Of a DNA stretch of 34,218 nt, positions 21,103 through 29,730 are shown piece after piece. How positions within the stretch are numbered: position 1 is the stretch's first letter; every line of letters begins with the position of its first letter. The stretch comes from a virus. The stretch is from the IMG/VR virus record IMGVR_UViG_3300028394_000195, positions 1-34,218 of that record. The stretch is one strand, 5' to 3'. The notes below the pieces were generated by a model. That model searched no databases, was not told where the DNA came from, and worked only from the letters and a program-made list of their open reading frames with translations. Position numbers and translations under genes: made by a program.

Positions 21103-23136
21103 ATGGCATTTAGAGGATTTGTAGAAAAAAGCACTGGTAAGATTATATCCTTGCCAAATCCTGATGCATATTGGGGAGATGCGATCCATAGGCAGTATTA
21201 TGATTTTATTGTAAAACAAGGTTTGCCAGCCCCAAATAAACCAGGAAGACCATATTGGGATTGGAGTGCCGATTGGCAGGACAATGCAAAGGCAAAGTAT
21301 TTTGATAGCGAGGCTGAAGCCAATAAATACTCTGGTAAAATAAAGAATGACGCAGTTCTTGGTGAGGAAGCTAGGGTTGGAATAGATCCAAACGCAGCAA
21401 CTCCATCAGAGAGAATTGATAATTACAATAAGGCACTTGCAGCGTATTCGTCAAAAATAAAAGCTAATACACTTTCTGAAATTGAAAATGATTTATTAAA
21501 TAAATACAAATCAGCTTCAATTGTTTCTTCTCCTAAAAATATAGTTGATGCAGCAAATAATTATTCCGTTGAATTTTCAATTGCAAAAATTAAAGGAATT
21601 GAAAATGCTGATGAATCAATAAAAGGAAATCTTTCAAAATTTGCCCAGCAAATAAGAAGTTTTGATTCAAAAAATTTATCAGCAGATGACAAGTTGATAG
21701 TGCAGTATGTAAGCGATGTTCAGGATGCAATTGATGCAGTAGATAATCAGAAAAAACTTGTAGAAACACAGACTGCAAGAGTTAAAAGTCTTGGCGGAAA
21801 ACAAAAAGAAGACGCTCAAAATCGCCTTATTGTCGAACAAGATGCATTACAAAGGTTGACAAATACATCCAATCAAAAATCTGCAAGAGTTTCAGAATCA
21901 TTGAGCAAGGTTGGACTATCAGAAACTTCTCAACTATCAACAACAGAAGATGAGAGGCTTGGCAAATTATCTACTGGTCTTTCTTCTCTTGAGGCCAGCA
22001 ACGCATTCCAAACTGGAGATTTGGCATATAAGCTAAACTCACAAGTTACGGATGAACAGATTATCAGTGACATCAATACCGCTAAAAAGAATCAATATAA
22101 ACAGCTTTATGATATTGGAACGCAAGCCGCTACCGATTTAAGTTCAAAAATAGCAAAGGCTAAAGAACTTTTACCAGGAATTGCCCAATCACAACAAGCT
22201 GGCGCAAGAACAAAAATAGCAGAACTTGAAACTCAATTAACAAAAGTTAATTCAGATATTGTAAAAGCAAATAATTTATATACTAATTATACACCAATTT
22301 CTGGCGAAAGCTCAGTTTCTGCTGTTAAAAATTTTCGTGATTCACTTCGTCTTCCAGAGCAACGCACTATAGATCAGATCAATGAAATTGATCCAACAGT
22401 TGGAGCCACAGTCAAGGCAATGTCTCAGAAGTACCAGACAATGGCTGAGACTCCTCTTGGTCCAACCACTACCGCGCAGACTGAAGACCTTCGCAACACC
22501 ATTGAGCAGGAAGCGATTAACCAACTTCGCCTTGGATCGACTATTGGTGCGGAAGAACGCCGTGGGTACGAACAATCAATCCGTGGAGCGCAGACTGCAA
22601 GAGGCAATATCTTTGGCCTTGGACCAGCAGTGCAGGAGGCGGCCAACATTGGTGCGGCTGGTGAGCAACGCAAGCTGGCTCGCTATGGTGCAGCCACAGC
22701 GTTCCTTGGTTCTGGCGAGACAACTGGCGCAGCCACAGCGCGGGATCTTGGTCTTCGCAATGCCCTCGAACAATCCCGCTTAGGCGCGGCTCAAGGGTTT
22801 ATTGCAAGCGGTCCAACTATGTATAACCTATCTTCACAGCGTCTTGGCACGCAACAAGGATTGCTTAACAACTACCTCGCCGCATCGCAACCTCAAGCAA
22901 CTGGCGGGTTCCAAGCCACACCTTCCGCAGCCAATCCTTACGCCTATGTTAATCCCAATGCTGGATTCACGGGCGCACAGAACGCTGCGAGCATTTACAA
23001 CACGTTGGCGGATTATCAGGGATCGACCTACGGAGCGCAGGTTGGTGCGTTGTCTAGGGCAGAAACAGGATCGCAAGCATTTGGAAATATTGCTTCTGGT
23101 CTTGGTAATTTATTTAGCTTTAGCAAGGCACTCTAA
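21103..23136 (+). CDS. Internal virion protein, long helical (677 aa)
   Basis: A 677-residue, mostly helical protein in the position of T7 gp15. Residues about 100-400 are coiled-coil-rich (LSEIENDLLNKYKSA, DAVDNQKKLVETQTARVKSL, KIAELETQLTKVNSDIVKAN). The C-terminal part is Ala/Gly/Gln-rich (LGLRNALEQSRLGAAQGF, SQPQATGGFQATPSAANPYA), resembling podovirus ejection proteins. Base composition changes within the gene: the first 1.2 kb is AT-rich, while after about 22340 it returns to the phage average, suggesting a recombined N-terminal half. It starts two bases after the previous gene. Confidence 0.72.
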   Translation: MAFRGFVEKSTGKIISLPNPDAYWGDAIHRQYYDFIVKQGLPAPNKPGRPYWDWSADWQDNAKAKYFDSEAEANKYSGKIKNDAVLGEEARVGIDPNAATPSERIDNYNKALAAYSSKIKANTLSEIENDLLNKYKSASIVSSPKNIVDAANNYSVEFSIAKIKGIENADESIKGNLSKFAQQIRSFDSKNLSADDKLIVQYVSDVQDAIDAVDNQKKLVETQTARVKSLGGKQKEDAQNRLIVEQDALQRLTNTSNQKSARVSESLSKVGLSETSQLSTTEDERLGKLSTGLSSLEASNAFQTGDLAYKLNSQVTDEQIISDINTAKKNQYKQLYDIGTQAATDLSSKIAKAKELLPGIAQSQQAGARTKIAELETQLTKVNSDIVKANNLYTNYTPISGESSVSAVKNFRDSLRLPEQRTIDQINEIDPTVGATVKAMSQKYQTMAETPLGPTTTAQTEDLRNTIEQEAINQLRLGSTIGAEERRGYEQSIRGAQTARGNIFGLGPAVQEAANIGAAGEQRKLARYGAATAFLGSGETTGAATARDLGLRNALEQSRLGAAQGFIASGPTMYNLSSQRLGTQQGLLNNYLAASQPQATGGFQATPSAANPYAYVNPNAGFTGAQNAASIYNTLADYQGSTYGAQVGALSRAETGSQAFGNIASGLGNLFSFSKAL

Positions 23137-23159
23137 CCAATAACTACTTATTAAATAAT

Positions 23160-23795
23160 ATGGCAATGTTTAATTTTAATCTTGATGGGAAAAAAGAAGT
23201 TGTAAAACCAATGCGGTCATATATTGATATTGACGAAAACGGAAGACCCAAGGCACGCATTTATGCCGATGAGTATGATTCTGTAAAATCTAACCCAGAC
23301 TTTGAGCCATACCTTACTGGGGCTGGAAGAAATATGCAGACATCACAAGATGACTTTGCTGATGAAATGAATAAGGCAAGGCTTGATGATGTTGAAGCTC
23401 GAATTAAGAGAAAGAGAGTGGAAACACTTAAATCCGAAGAAGAGGCAAGAAAATACTCTGGAACATCAAATGAATACCCAGGAATAGATATTTTAGGAAG
23501 GGCAATTGGATCAAAAACATTTGGACAAGTGGCAACATCTCGTCAGCAAGAACTAAGAAAAATGATGGAAGAGCGTGCAGGGTACATGGGTACTCCAGAA
23601 ATTTCTGCTCCAATGGAGGAAGCGGCTCCTGTTGAGCAAGCTCCGTCAACTCAAAATGAATATATAAATTTAAAATCTCCAGATGGAAGTGTTCAGAGAA
23701 TAAAGAAAAACGCATGGAGCAGTAGCTCAAAAACTAAGCCTGGGAAGAAAGTTTCTGAAGTATATTTAGATTCGGGATATTCAATCGTCCCTTAA
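23160..23795 (+). CDS. Probable minor virion protein (211 aa)
   Basis: A 211-residue soluble protein, AT-rich in DNA and without recognised domains. It begins MAMFNFNLDGKKEVVKPMRS, which shares its start pattern (MAxFNxN...KEVxxPMR) with the GH108-like protein encoded at 27143. The centre is highly charged and helical (ARLDDVEARIKRKRVETLKS) and the end is Lys/Ser-rich. Position inside the ejection-protein block suggests a virion component. Confidence 0.6.
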   Translation: MAMFNFNLDGKKEVVKPMRSYIDIDENGRPKARIYADEYDSVKSNPDFEPYLTGAGRNMQTSQDDFADEMNKARLDDVEARIKRKRVETLKSEEEARKYSGTSNEYPGIDILGRAIGSKTFGQVATSRQQELRKMMEERAGYMGTPEISAPMEEAAPVEQAPSTQNEYINLKSPDGSVQRIKKNAWSSSSKTKPGKKVSEVYLDSGYSIVP

Positions 23796-23799
23796 CGCA

Positions 23800-26700
23800 A
23801 TGGCTCAGGTTGCAGATCCCGAGGGGTTGCTTGAACCTATCGAGCAACAAACGCAAGAACAGCAAGATCCAGAGGGTCTTCTTGAATCAAAAACTCAAGC
23901 ACCAACTCAAGCACCACAACAAGCGGCGCAAGATCCAGAGGGATTACTTGAGTCAGCAGAAGAAAAGCCATCAAGACTAGGTGCTGTTGGAAGGGCGGTG
24001 GCTGAGGAATTTATACCAACCACAGTTGCTGGACTTGCGGTAAAAGGGATAAGCGCACTACCGATACCAACAGTTCCAAAGTTTCTACTCGGAGCAACTG
24101 GCGCAATTCTTTCGTATGGTGCGGCTGGCAGACTGCAAGAAGAAGCTGCAAAGAAGATTGCTGGAGAGAGGGCAGTAGAGGAGTTTAAGGCGCAAAGACA
24201 GCGTGACATAGAGGCGTATCCAGTATCTACCTTTGTCGCATCAGCCGCAACACCTACTGCTGGAGGAATCACCGCTCTTGGCAGAAAGGGATTAACGGCA
24301 GCAGGGCGGGCTGTTCGAGGCGCATTTGCAAAGGCTGAGACTATCGCGCCAAAGCTTGAGGAGGCAGTTGCACCAAAAGTTGCTGGAGAAGTTGCAGAGC
24401 AAATACCAGTACAACAAGAGCTTCCACTTGGAGGAGTCGAGAAAACTGTTGGAGAAATACAAGCAGAACGCTCAAGCCTACTTCCAAAGCCAGGGCCAGG
24501 ACAAAGGGTCAGCCAGCTTGCAGAGAGATTGATTACTGATCCCAAAACCTCAGAAAACATTGCTAGAAAATTTGCCGATGAAAGAGCTTTAACAAACAGC
24601 ATTTCTCCAGAAAAAATTGCAAGGGATCTTAGGGAGTTAACTCCACAACAAGTAAGCGCAATAGCACAAGTTGATGATAATACTGGATATGTAGCAAGAA
24701 CAGTAATGATGGAGGATGCAAGACTTTCTGGAGACATTCAAACAGCCGACATGATGTTTGATGGACTCATCAAAAAGATTGGCGGTGCTGGGCAATTGCT
24801 GAATATTGCAAAACTCATTAAGACAACCCCAGATGGCTATTCGTATATCATCCAAAAAACTATTGCGGAAAGAGCAAGACAGTTTGCAACAAAAGAGGAA
24901 AGGGAGCTAGCCAAATCCACCAAGCAATTTACTCCAGAACTAAGGCAACAAGCTATTGATTTATTTACAAAAAATAAAATTGCCGCCAAAGAAAGAGACG
25001 ATGCCTTTGCGCTTGCTAGAACTGATTTCTCCAAGGGGGCAAAAGAAAGCGCAAGAACAGCCTTAGGCAAAGCCCTAGACGCATCTCTTGAATTATCATT
25101 GTTTGAGTCAAAGTTACTCGCCAAGGAATTGGGGCAACAAATTCCAGATTTTATTAGGGGAAATCTTTTAACAACAATATCTCAAACATCAAACATATTG
25201 GGCAATACTGTAAATATGCCAACTCGCGCTGCGACAAGGCAGGTCGCGTCATTGCTGGATCAAATAGAAAGAAATATAATAAGGCCAGTTGCCACAAGAA
25301 TACCTGGCATAAAGGGTGTTGCAGAAAAGTATCTGGCAAAAGACAAGCAGTTTGCGTCTCCACTAGGATTAGGCACGCTAGAAAGATTTCTTGAGGTTCA
25401 AAAGGGTGGAGGAAGAGGATTTGTGGATGCACTAAAGGGATTGAAGACAGGCATATCACCAGAAAGCTCTTTAGCTGGTGAGAGCATCCGTGGGTTTAGG
25501 CCAATCACAGCTATGAAGCAATTATTTACAGGTAAAGGATTGGCTCAACCAACAGCAGAAGGGGCTGGGGCTGTAGCCGCCAAAACAATGGATAAGATTA
25601 GGCTTTTATCTGAGTCCACAATTGGCATCCCACCAGAGATTATGTTTAGGCTTCTTCAGCTTGGTGATACTCCAGCAAGAAAAATGGCACTAGCAAGAAG
25701 ACTTACTGAGGAAGCACAACTTCGCGGATTGAAGGGTGTTGCGTTGCGAAGGGCTGTAGAATTTCCGTCTCAAGCTGAAGTAGATAAGGTGGCGCAGGAA
25801 GTTTCGGAGGCAGTGTACCAACAAGATTCGGCACTTTCTCGCGGAATCAATTACCTATTAAACATGGCCCCCAATGCGCTGACCAAGGTTCCTGTTGTTG
25901 GCAAGCCACTGGCTGGAGTTGTAAGAACAGGAGTAACAGCGGTAATCCCATACTCTAAGACCCCGCTAAATGTTATTGATGAAATTCTTGAGTATTCAAT
26001 ACCAGAGTATTCCTTCATTAAGGGCTTAAAGAACCAAGCTACTGGCAATTATCGCAGGGCAAAAATGCAGTTTGCAAAATCTATTGTTGGATATGCGATT
26101 GGTAATGTTGCGGATATAATTTCAAATGCTGGGCTGATAACCGATAAGGTATCTAAATCACCAAAAGTTAGGGATGTCCAATACCAAGGCGAGCCACCCA
26201 AGATGGTCAACATAACAGGACTTCAAAGATATTTGGAAAGCGGAGGTGATGAGCAAGAGATGCAGCCTGGTGATTACTTGGTTGGACTTGAGAAGATGGG
26301 CGTTGTCGGAGCGATCATGTCAACCCGCAACGAGGCGAGGAAGGCAAGGGATAGCGGTGATGGTTCAATAGGGGAAACATGGGGCGCAACATTGCCAGCG
26401 ACATTGTCATTTGGATTCAATCAAAGTTTTCTAAGGAATATGAATAGCCTACTAGGTGCAGTATCAAGGGGAGAGCAAGAAGACCTTGATGATTGGCTGA
26501 CAAATTATTATGGAGCATTATCAGCAGTAGCAATACCAAATCAGCTTTCAGCGTACTCAAGGTATATGAGTGAAAATATGCCAGATAAGATTAGAGCAAG
26601 GGATATTGAGGGAAGCAGTTTTACCGAGAAAACATATAATACATTCAAAGAAATTCTTAAAAGAAAGCTGCCTCAAGACTCTGATGATATTGCTTCAAGA

Positions 26701-27141
26701 GTAAATGTTTGGGGGCAACCTGTGCCATCTACCCCAGAAGGAGTAGATCCCATTATCTACAACTTCATAGATCCAACCAAGGGTCGCAAGGTTACTTATG
26801 ATGATGTTACCTTGGCTGTTTATGATCTATACAAGAAAACAGGCAAGACAGAAGGCATACCACAAGTTCCAGGCCGAGACCTTCAAGTGTTGAAAAGAAG
26901 GACTGGAAAGAAGACAAGATTTAGGCTTGATCCGACACTTTATGAAGAATACGCAACCAGCGTGGGTAAGGCCAACAGAAAGGTTGCGGAGCGATTATTG
27001 GGTGATAAAGTGTTTAGAAGACTTGATTCAGAAGAGCAGGTTAAAACGCTATCAAATGCGTATGACAGAGCCAGCCAAACAGCCAGAGAAATTTTTGTTA
27101 GGAGAAACCAAAGAAGCATAGAAGCAGGACAGGAGTTATAA
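23800..27141 (+). CDS. Large internal virion (ejection) protein, 1113 aa
   Basis: The largest product, in the position of T7 gp16. The N-terminal 60 residues contain three DPEGLLE repeats separated by Gln/Ala/Pro-rich linkers. Hydrophobic, Gly/Ala-rich stretches follow (TTVAGLAVKGISALPIPTVP, FLLGATGAILSYGAAGRL) that could insert in a membrane. Residues about 700-790 (VVGKPLAGVVRTGVTAVIPY, then SKTPLNVIDEILEYS and AGLITDK) resemble a helical module I recall from phage 'large polyvalent' proteins. No transglycosylase motif was seen; that activity seems to lie in the next gene. Role inferred: ejected into the host envelope to make the DNA channel. Confidence 0.72.
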   Translation: MAQVADPEGLLEPIEQQTQEQQDPEGLLESKTQAPTQAPQQAAQDPEGLLESAEEKPSRLGAVGRAVAEEFIPTTVAGLAVKGISALPIPTVPKFLLGATGAILSYGAAGRLQEEAAKKIAGERAVEEFKAQRQRDIEAYPVSTFVASAATPTAGGITALGRKGLTAAGRAVRGAFAKAETIAPKLEEAVAPKVAGEVAEQIPVQQELPLGGVEKTVGEIQAERSSLLPKPGPGQRVSQLAERLITDPKTSENIARKFADERALTNSISPEKIARDLRELTPQQVSAIAQVDDNTGYVARTVMMEDARLSGDIQTADMMFDGLIKKIGGAGQLLNIAKLIKTTPDGYSYIIQKTIAERARQFATKEERELAKSTKQFTPELRQQAIDLFTKNKIAAKERDDAFALARTDFSKGAKESARTALGKALDASLELSLFESKLLAKELGQQIPDFIRGNLLTTISQTSNILGNTVNMPTRAATRQVASLLDQIERNIIRPVATRIPGIKGVAEKYLAKDKQFASPLGLGTLERFLEVQKGGGRGFVDALKGLKTGISPESSLAGESIRGFRPITAMKQLFTGKGLAQPTAEGAGAVAAKTMDKIRLLSESTIGIPPEIMFRLLQLGDTPARKMALARRLTEEAQLRGLKGVALRRAVEFPSQAEVDKVAQEVSEAVYQQDSALSRGINYLLNMAPNALTKVPVVGKPLAGVVRTGVTAVIPYSKTPLNVIDEILEYSIPEYSFIKGLKNQATGNYRRAKMQFAKSIVGYAIGNVADIISNAGLITDKVSKSPKVRDVQYQGEPPKMVNITGLQRYLESGGDEQEMQPGDYLVGLEKMGVVGAIMSTRNEARKARDSGDGSIGETWGATLPATLSFGFNQSFLRNMNSLLGAVSRGEQEDLDDWLTNYYGALSAVAIPNQLSAYSRYMSENMPDKIRARDIEGSSFTEKTYNTFKEILKRKLPQDSDDIASRVNVWGQPVPSTPEGVDPIIYNFIDPTKGRKVTYDDVTLAVYDLYKKTGKTEGIPQVPGRDLQVLKRRTGKKTRFRLDPTLYEEYATSVGKANRKVAERLLGDKVFRRLDSEEQVKTLSNAYDRASQTAREIFVRRNQRSIEAGQEL

Positions 27142-27142
27142 T

Positions 27143-28276
27143 ATGGCAAGATTTAATGTAAACCCAAGCAAGGAAGTTTTGACCCCGCAAATGCGAGAGT
27201 CAATGGATAGAATTCTACAGGGAGGAAATATGGAAAAAGATATGTCAAATCGTTCTATTGCAGAGGATCTAACCAACAGACCATACGCTCCTGTGCCAGA
27301 AGATATTCGCGGAGAGTCTTCTCGCCTATTGCTTGAGCCTGCTGGTGCTGGCGAAGTCGGTGCGACAATTGGTGGTGCGCCCAACACAAGGGCGATGATG
27401 GATGCAGAGCTAAATAAACAAATAGAAAGCAAGTTTAATGAGGGTGCTGGTGGTCTTCCAGCCAGCGCAATGCCATATCAAGGACCAACCACGCCACGGC
27501 CAGTGCAACCTCGCGGGACTAGGGCAGGAACTGGTAATGCGCTCAATGATTGGGTTGCCAATAACACCATTAACTGGGAGGCGAGAAGGGATAAGCAGGG
27601 CAATCTGGCTGTGTACGATATTCCATCTGGAGACTACGGCGGCACAAGAGAGGTGGCTGGAATCACAGATAAGTACCACCCAGAGGCGTTTAAGCGCATA
27701 TCTGCATTGCCCCCAGGTCAAAGAGAGCAAGCAAGCACAGACTATGTAATTGAATACACAGCCCCGATTGCAAATCTTGTACCAGAACCATTGAAGGCTC
27801 AGGCCGTTGACTTAGGATTTAATCGCGGCCCTGGCGGGTACACGACATTAGTGCAACAGGGGTTAAATACGCTGGGTATTCCAGTAAAGGTTGACGGAGC
27901 GTTTGGCAGGAAAACATTAGATGCAATGAATCAAGTAGATCCAGAGCAGTTGATTAACGCCACCGAGGATGCGTACCTGCGGAAAGAGCGCACAATGGCA
28001 GAGGCCGATCCCAATAGAGCTAAACTTTATCAAGGCATAGTGAATCGCTCGAACAATAGGAGGCGTTCTGCATCAGCGTATGCCAAGGCCAACTTGCCTT
28101 ACAATGGTCCATTAGAACCAGAACCTAGGCCGCCACGGAAGGAAGATATTGAAGATTCATCTTCAAGGCTTGGTATGATTAACTTGCCCTACCAAGGACC
28201 ATTAGATCGAGAAGTTAAACCACCACCCAAAGAACCAATTGATGAGTACCAGCCAAGACCCCTAGGGCTTGGTTAG
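27143..28276 (+). CDS. Virion-associated peptidoglycan hydrolase, GH108-like
   Basis: A 377-residue protein whose residues about 136-306 look like a GH108 N-acetylmuramidase plus peptidoglycan-binding domain: NTINWEARRD (Glu146 is the likely catalytic acid), then SGDYGGTREVAGITDKYHPE, AQAVDLGFNRGPGGYTTLVQ, and LGIPVKVDGAFGRKTLDAMN. The remainder is flexible: an N-terminal part shared in pattern with the 211-aa protein, and three PYxGP repeats (residues 111-115 and two near the C-terminus). No separate endolysin was found, so this may serve in infection, in lysis, or both. It starts one base after the 1113-aa gene. Confidence 0.72.
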   Translation: MARFNVNPSKEVLTPQMRESMDRILQGGNMEKDMSNRSIAEDLTNRPYAPVPEDIRGESSRLLLEPAGAGEVGATIGGAPNTRAMMDAELNKQIESKFNEGAGGLPASAMPYQGPTTPRPVQPRGTRAGTGNALNDWVANNTINWEARRDKQGNLAVYDIPSGDYGGTREVAGITDKYHPEAFKRISALPPGQREQASTDYVIEYTAPIANLVPEPLKAQAVDLGFNRGPGGYTTLVQQGLNTLGIPVKVDGAFGRKTLDAMNQVDPEQLINATEDAYLRKERTMAEADPNRAKLYQGIVNRSNNRRRSASAYAKANLPYNGPLEPEPRPPRKEDIEDSSSRLGMINLPYQGPLDREVKPPPKEPIDEYQPRPLGLG

Positions 28277-28638
28277 TCAGATGCTCTAGGCTTACTTGTA
28301 ATCCAAGAGCCTTTCTTTCCGTCATAATAAGAATTGCCATTCTTCCATGACGAAGAACTTCCATAGAAAAAGCTCTTTGACTTAACAACCAATTTGCCAT
28401 TGCCAAATACTTGATTGCCATTGGAACCATAATAACCATCAGATGTCGCAAACCCTCTTCCATTAGAACAAATGAATTTACCATCCGATGTTACCGCTGT
28501 GTTTTTTCCTGTAATAATTGCTGACTTGCCTAATACGCCTCCAGCAAAATCACCAATACCTACTCCTTCATCATCATCTTCCCCCATCACCGATGCCATC
28601 AGCATCGCCGTTACTGCAATCATTGTTATCGCTTTCAT
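28273..28638 (-). CDS. Secreted Gly/Ser-rich moron protein (121 aa)
   Basis: A minus-strand gene in a plus-strand block. From ATG 28638 the product begins MKAITMIAVTAMLMASVMGE, a typical Sec signal peptide with possible cleavage after VMG, followed by an acidic hinge and a domain of short repeated turns with Gly, Ser, Asn, Tyr and Phe (CSNGRGFATSDGYYGSNGNQ, SFFYGSSSSWKNGNSYY) and Lys-rich end. The frame is open upstream to 28809, but that part is antisense to the next gene; another ATG at 28671 adds 11 residues. Its stop overlaps the GH108-like gene's stop by two bases. It has the features of a lysogenic- or surface-conversion moron; the function is unknown. Confidence 0.65.
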   Translation of the reverse strand: MKAITMIAVTAMLMASVMGEDDDEGVGIGDFAGGVLGKSAIITGKNTAVTSDGKFICSNGRGFATSDGYYGSNGNQVFGNGKLVVKSKSFFYGSSSSWKNGNSYYDGKKGSWITSKPRASD

Positions 28639-28666
28639 GTAAAAACTCTGTACCTTAAATAAAGCC

Positions 28667-29056
28667 ATGTCAAACAAATTATCTTCGCGCCAAGTGGGTG
28701 CGGTAGGCGTGGCTAGGGTAACTGGTGCGTTACTGCGGTGCGGGTACAACGTGCTTGCGCCTATAGAAGACTTCTCTGGGTACGATTTGGTTGCGGAGAA
28801 AGACGGCAAGTTTTACCGCATACAAGTTAAGACCGCGCAGGTGATGGAGCCGAATAGAACCAAGTACAGGTTCACAACAGCGTGTGGGAATGGAGTAAAT
28901 TCTGCCAAGAGATTGATTACTGGCGTGGATTATGTAGCGTGCTGGGCGATGAGTGACGATTTGTTCTGGCTAATCCCAATTGCAAAATGCAAAACAATTA
29001 CCACTAAACTTTGTCCCTCGACAGGACAGAGTTGGCGGGTATTTTCAAGCCTGTGA
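28667..29056 (+). CDS. PD-(D/E)XK nuclease-like protein (129 aa)
   Basis: A 129-residue protein with the nuclease-like core GYDLVAEKDGKFYRIQVKTA: Asp in GYD, followed by a strand and the Q-V-K element that replaces E-x-K in several PD-(D/E)XK families (group I intron endonuclease/Holliday-junction type). The N-terminus (LSSRQVGAVGVARVTGALLR) is a helix with a possible conserved Glu/Gln. It starts the plus-strand recombination module, divergent from the secreted-protein gene with 28 bases between starts, so any promoter must overlap a coding start. No clear ribosome site. Activity is inferred from motif pattern only. Confidence 0.65.
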   Translation: MSNKLSSRQVGAVGVARVTGALLRCGYNVLAPIEDFSGYDLVAEKDGKFYRIQVKTAQVMEPNRTKYRFTTACGNGVNSAKRLITGVDYVACWAMSDDLFWLIPIAKCKTITTKLCPSTGQSWRVFSSL

Positions 29057-29232
29057 CCGACAAAGAAGCGTGGGCTAAATTCGAGGATGGGCTGAAGGAT
29101 GTTACCTCTATGGAGGAGGCATTGGCGTGGGTGAAGAAGAACCAGCCGATTGTAGAGAAGCTCACCATCAGATCAATGATTCGCAATTTCAACGATGATA
29201 TAAGTCGGGCAAATAAATCTTGGCGTAATTAA
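29053..29232 (+). CDS. Hypothetical small helical protein (59 aa from GTG)
   Basis: An unrecognised, charged helical protein (VTDKEAWAKFEDGLKDVTSM, EEALAWVKKNQPIVEKLTIR). The start chosen is GTG 29053, overlapping the nuclease stop as GTGA; TTG 29011 would add 14 residues and overlap the nuclease further. No ribosome site separates these options. It lies between two nuclease-like genes and may be an accessory factor. Confidence 0.5.
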   Translation: MTDKEAWAKFEDGLKDVTSMEEALAWVKKNQPIVEKLTIRSMIRNFNDDISRANKSWRN

Positions 29233-29275
29233 ATTTTAGTTGACACATATTGACCCACATCGCTAGACCCGATGG

Positions 29276-29719
29276 ATGGGCAAAATCAATAGCAGGGCGA
29301 AGGGTGCAGCGGGGGAGAGAGAGTTGGCAAGTTACTTGCGCGAACAGGGTTGGCAGAAGGCTAGGCGCAGTCAGCAATACGCTGGTAATCCAGAGGGTGG
29401 TAGCGGGGATGTGGTTTGCGCGAACTTTCCATTTCACATTGAGGGCAAGCGTTGCCAAGCATTAAAGCCCGAAGATTGGATGGCGCAGGCCAAGCGTGAT
29501 TGTCCAGAGGGAAAGATACCAGCGGTATTCTTTAGGCGCAATGGTCGCAAAGAATGGCTTGTTATCCTAACCGCCGACAGCGTGTGCGAATTAGCTAGAC
29601 AGATCGCGCCTTCTGATGTCAAAGTCGAATATATGCCAGCGATTGCCAAAGGATTTTACGTCAACACGCCAGAAGATTTGGAACGACTTCAACCCACAAC
29701 AATAAACCCAAATAAATAA
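29276..29719 (+). CDS. Holliday-junction-resolvase-like nuclease (147 aa)
   Basis: A small PD-(D/E)XK-type nuclease: SRAKGAAGERELASYLREQG carries the helix with the conserved Glu, and GGSGDVVC...FHIEGKRCQ carries Asp and the E-x-K element (IEGK), followed by RRNGRKEWLVIL. The pattern fits phage Hjc-like resolvases, which would debranch replication intermediates before packaging. TTGACA/TTGACC elements spaced by ten bases lie upstream (29240-29255) without a good -10. It precedes the SSB-like gene. Confidence 0.75.
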   Translation: MGKINSRAKGAAGERELASYLREQGWQKARRSQQYAGNPEGGSGDVVCANFPFHIEGKRCQALKPEDWMAQAKRDCPEGKIPAVFFRRNGRKEWLVILTADSVCELARQIAPSDVKVEYMPAIAKGFYVNTPEDLERLQPTTINPNK

Positions 29720-29730
29720 AGGAGATACAT

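Noticed and set aside
23907-24737. 276-aa minus-strand frame within the large ejection protein gene
   Set aside because: Antisense of a coding region with Ala/Ser-biased composition; no start signals and no domain.
28639-28809. N-terminal extension of the secreted protein to 178 aa
   Set aside because: It is antisense to the nuclease gene and would place the signal peptide internally; the ATG at 28638 gives a normal signal peptide.
29240-29268. Promoter with TTGACA before the resolvase-like gene
   Set aside because: A good -35 is present but no acceptable -10 lies at 16-18 bases; listed in the gene note only.
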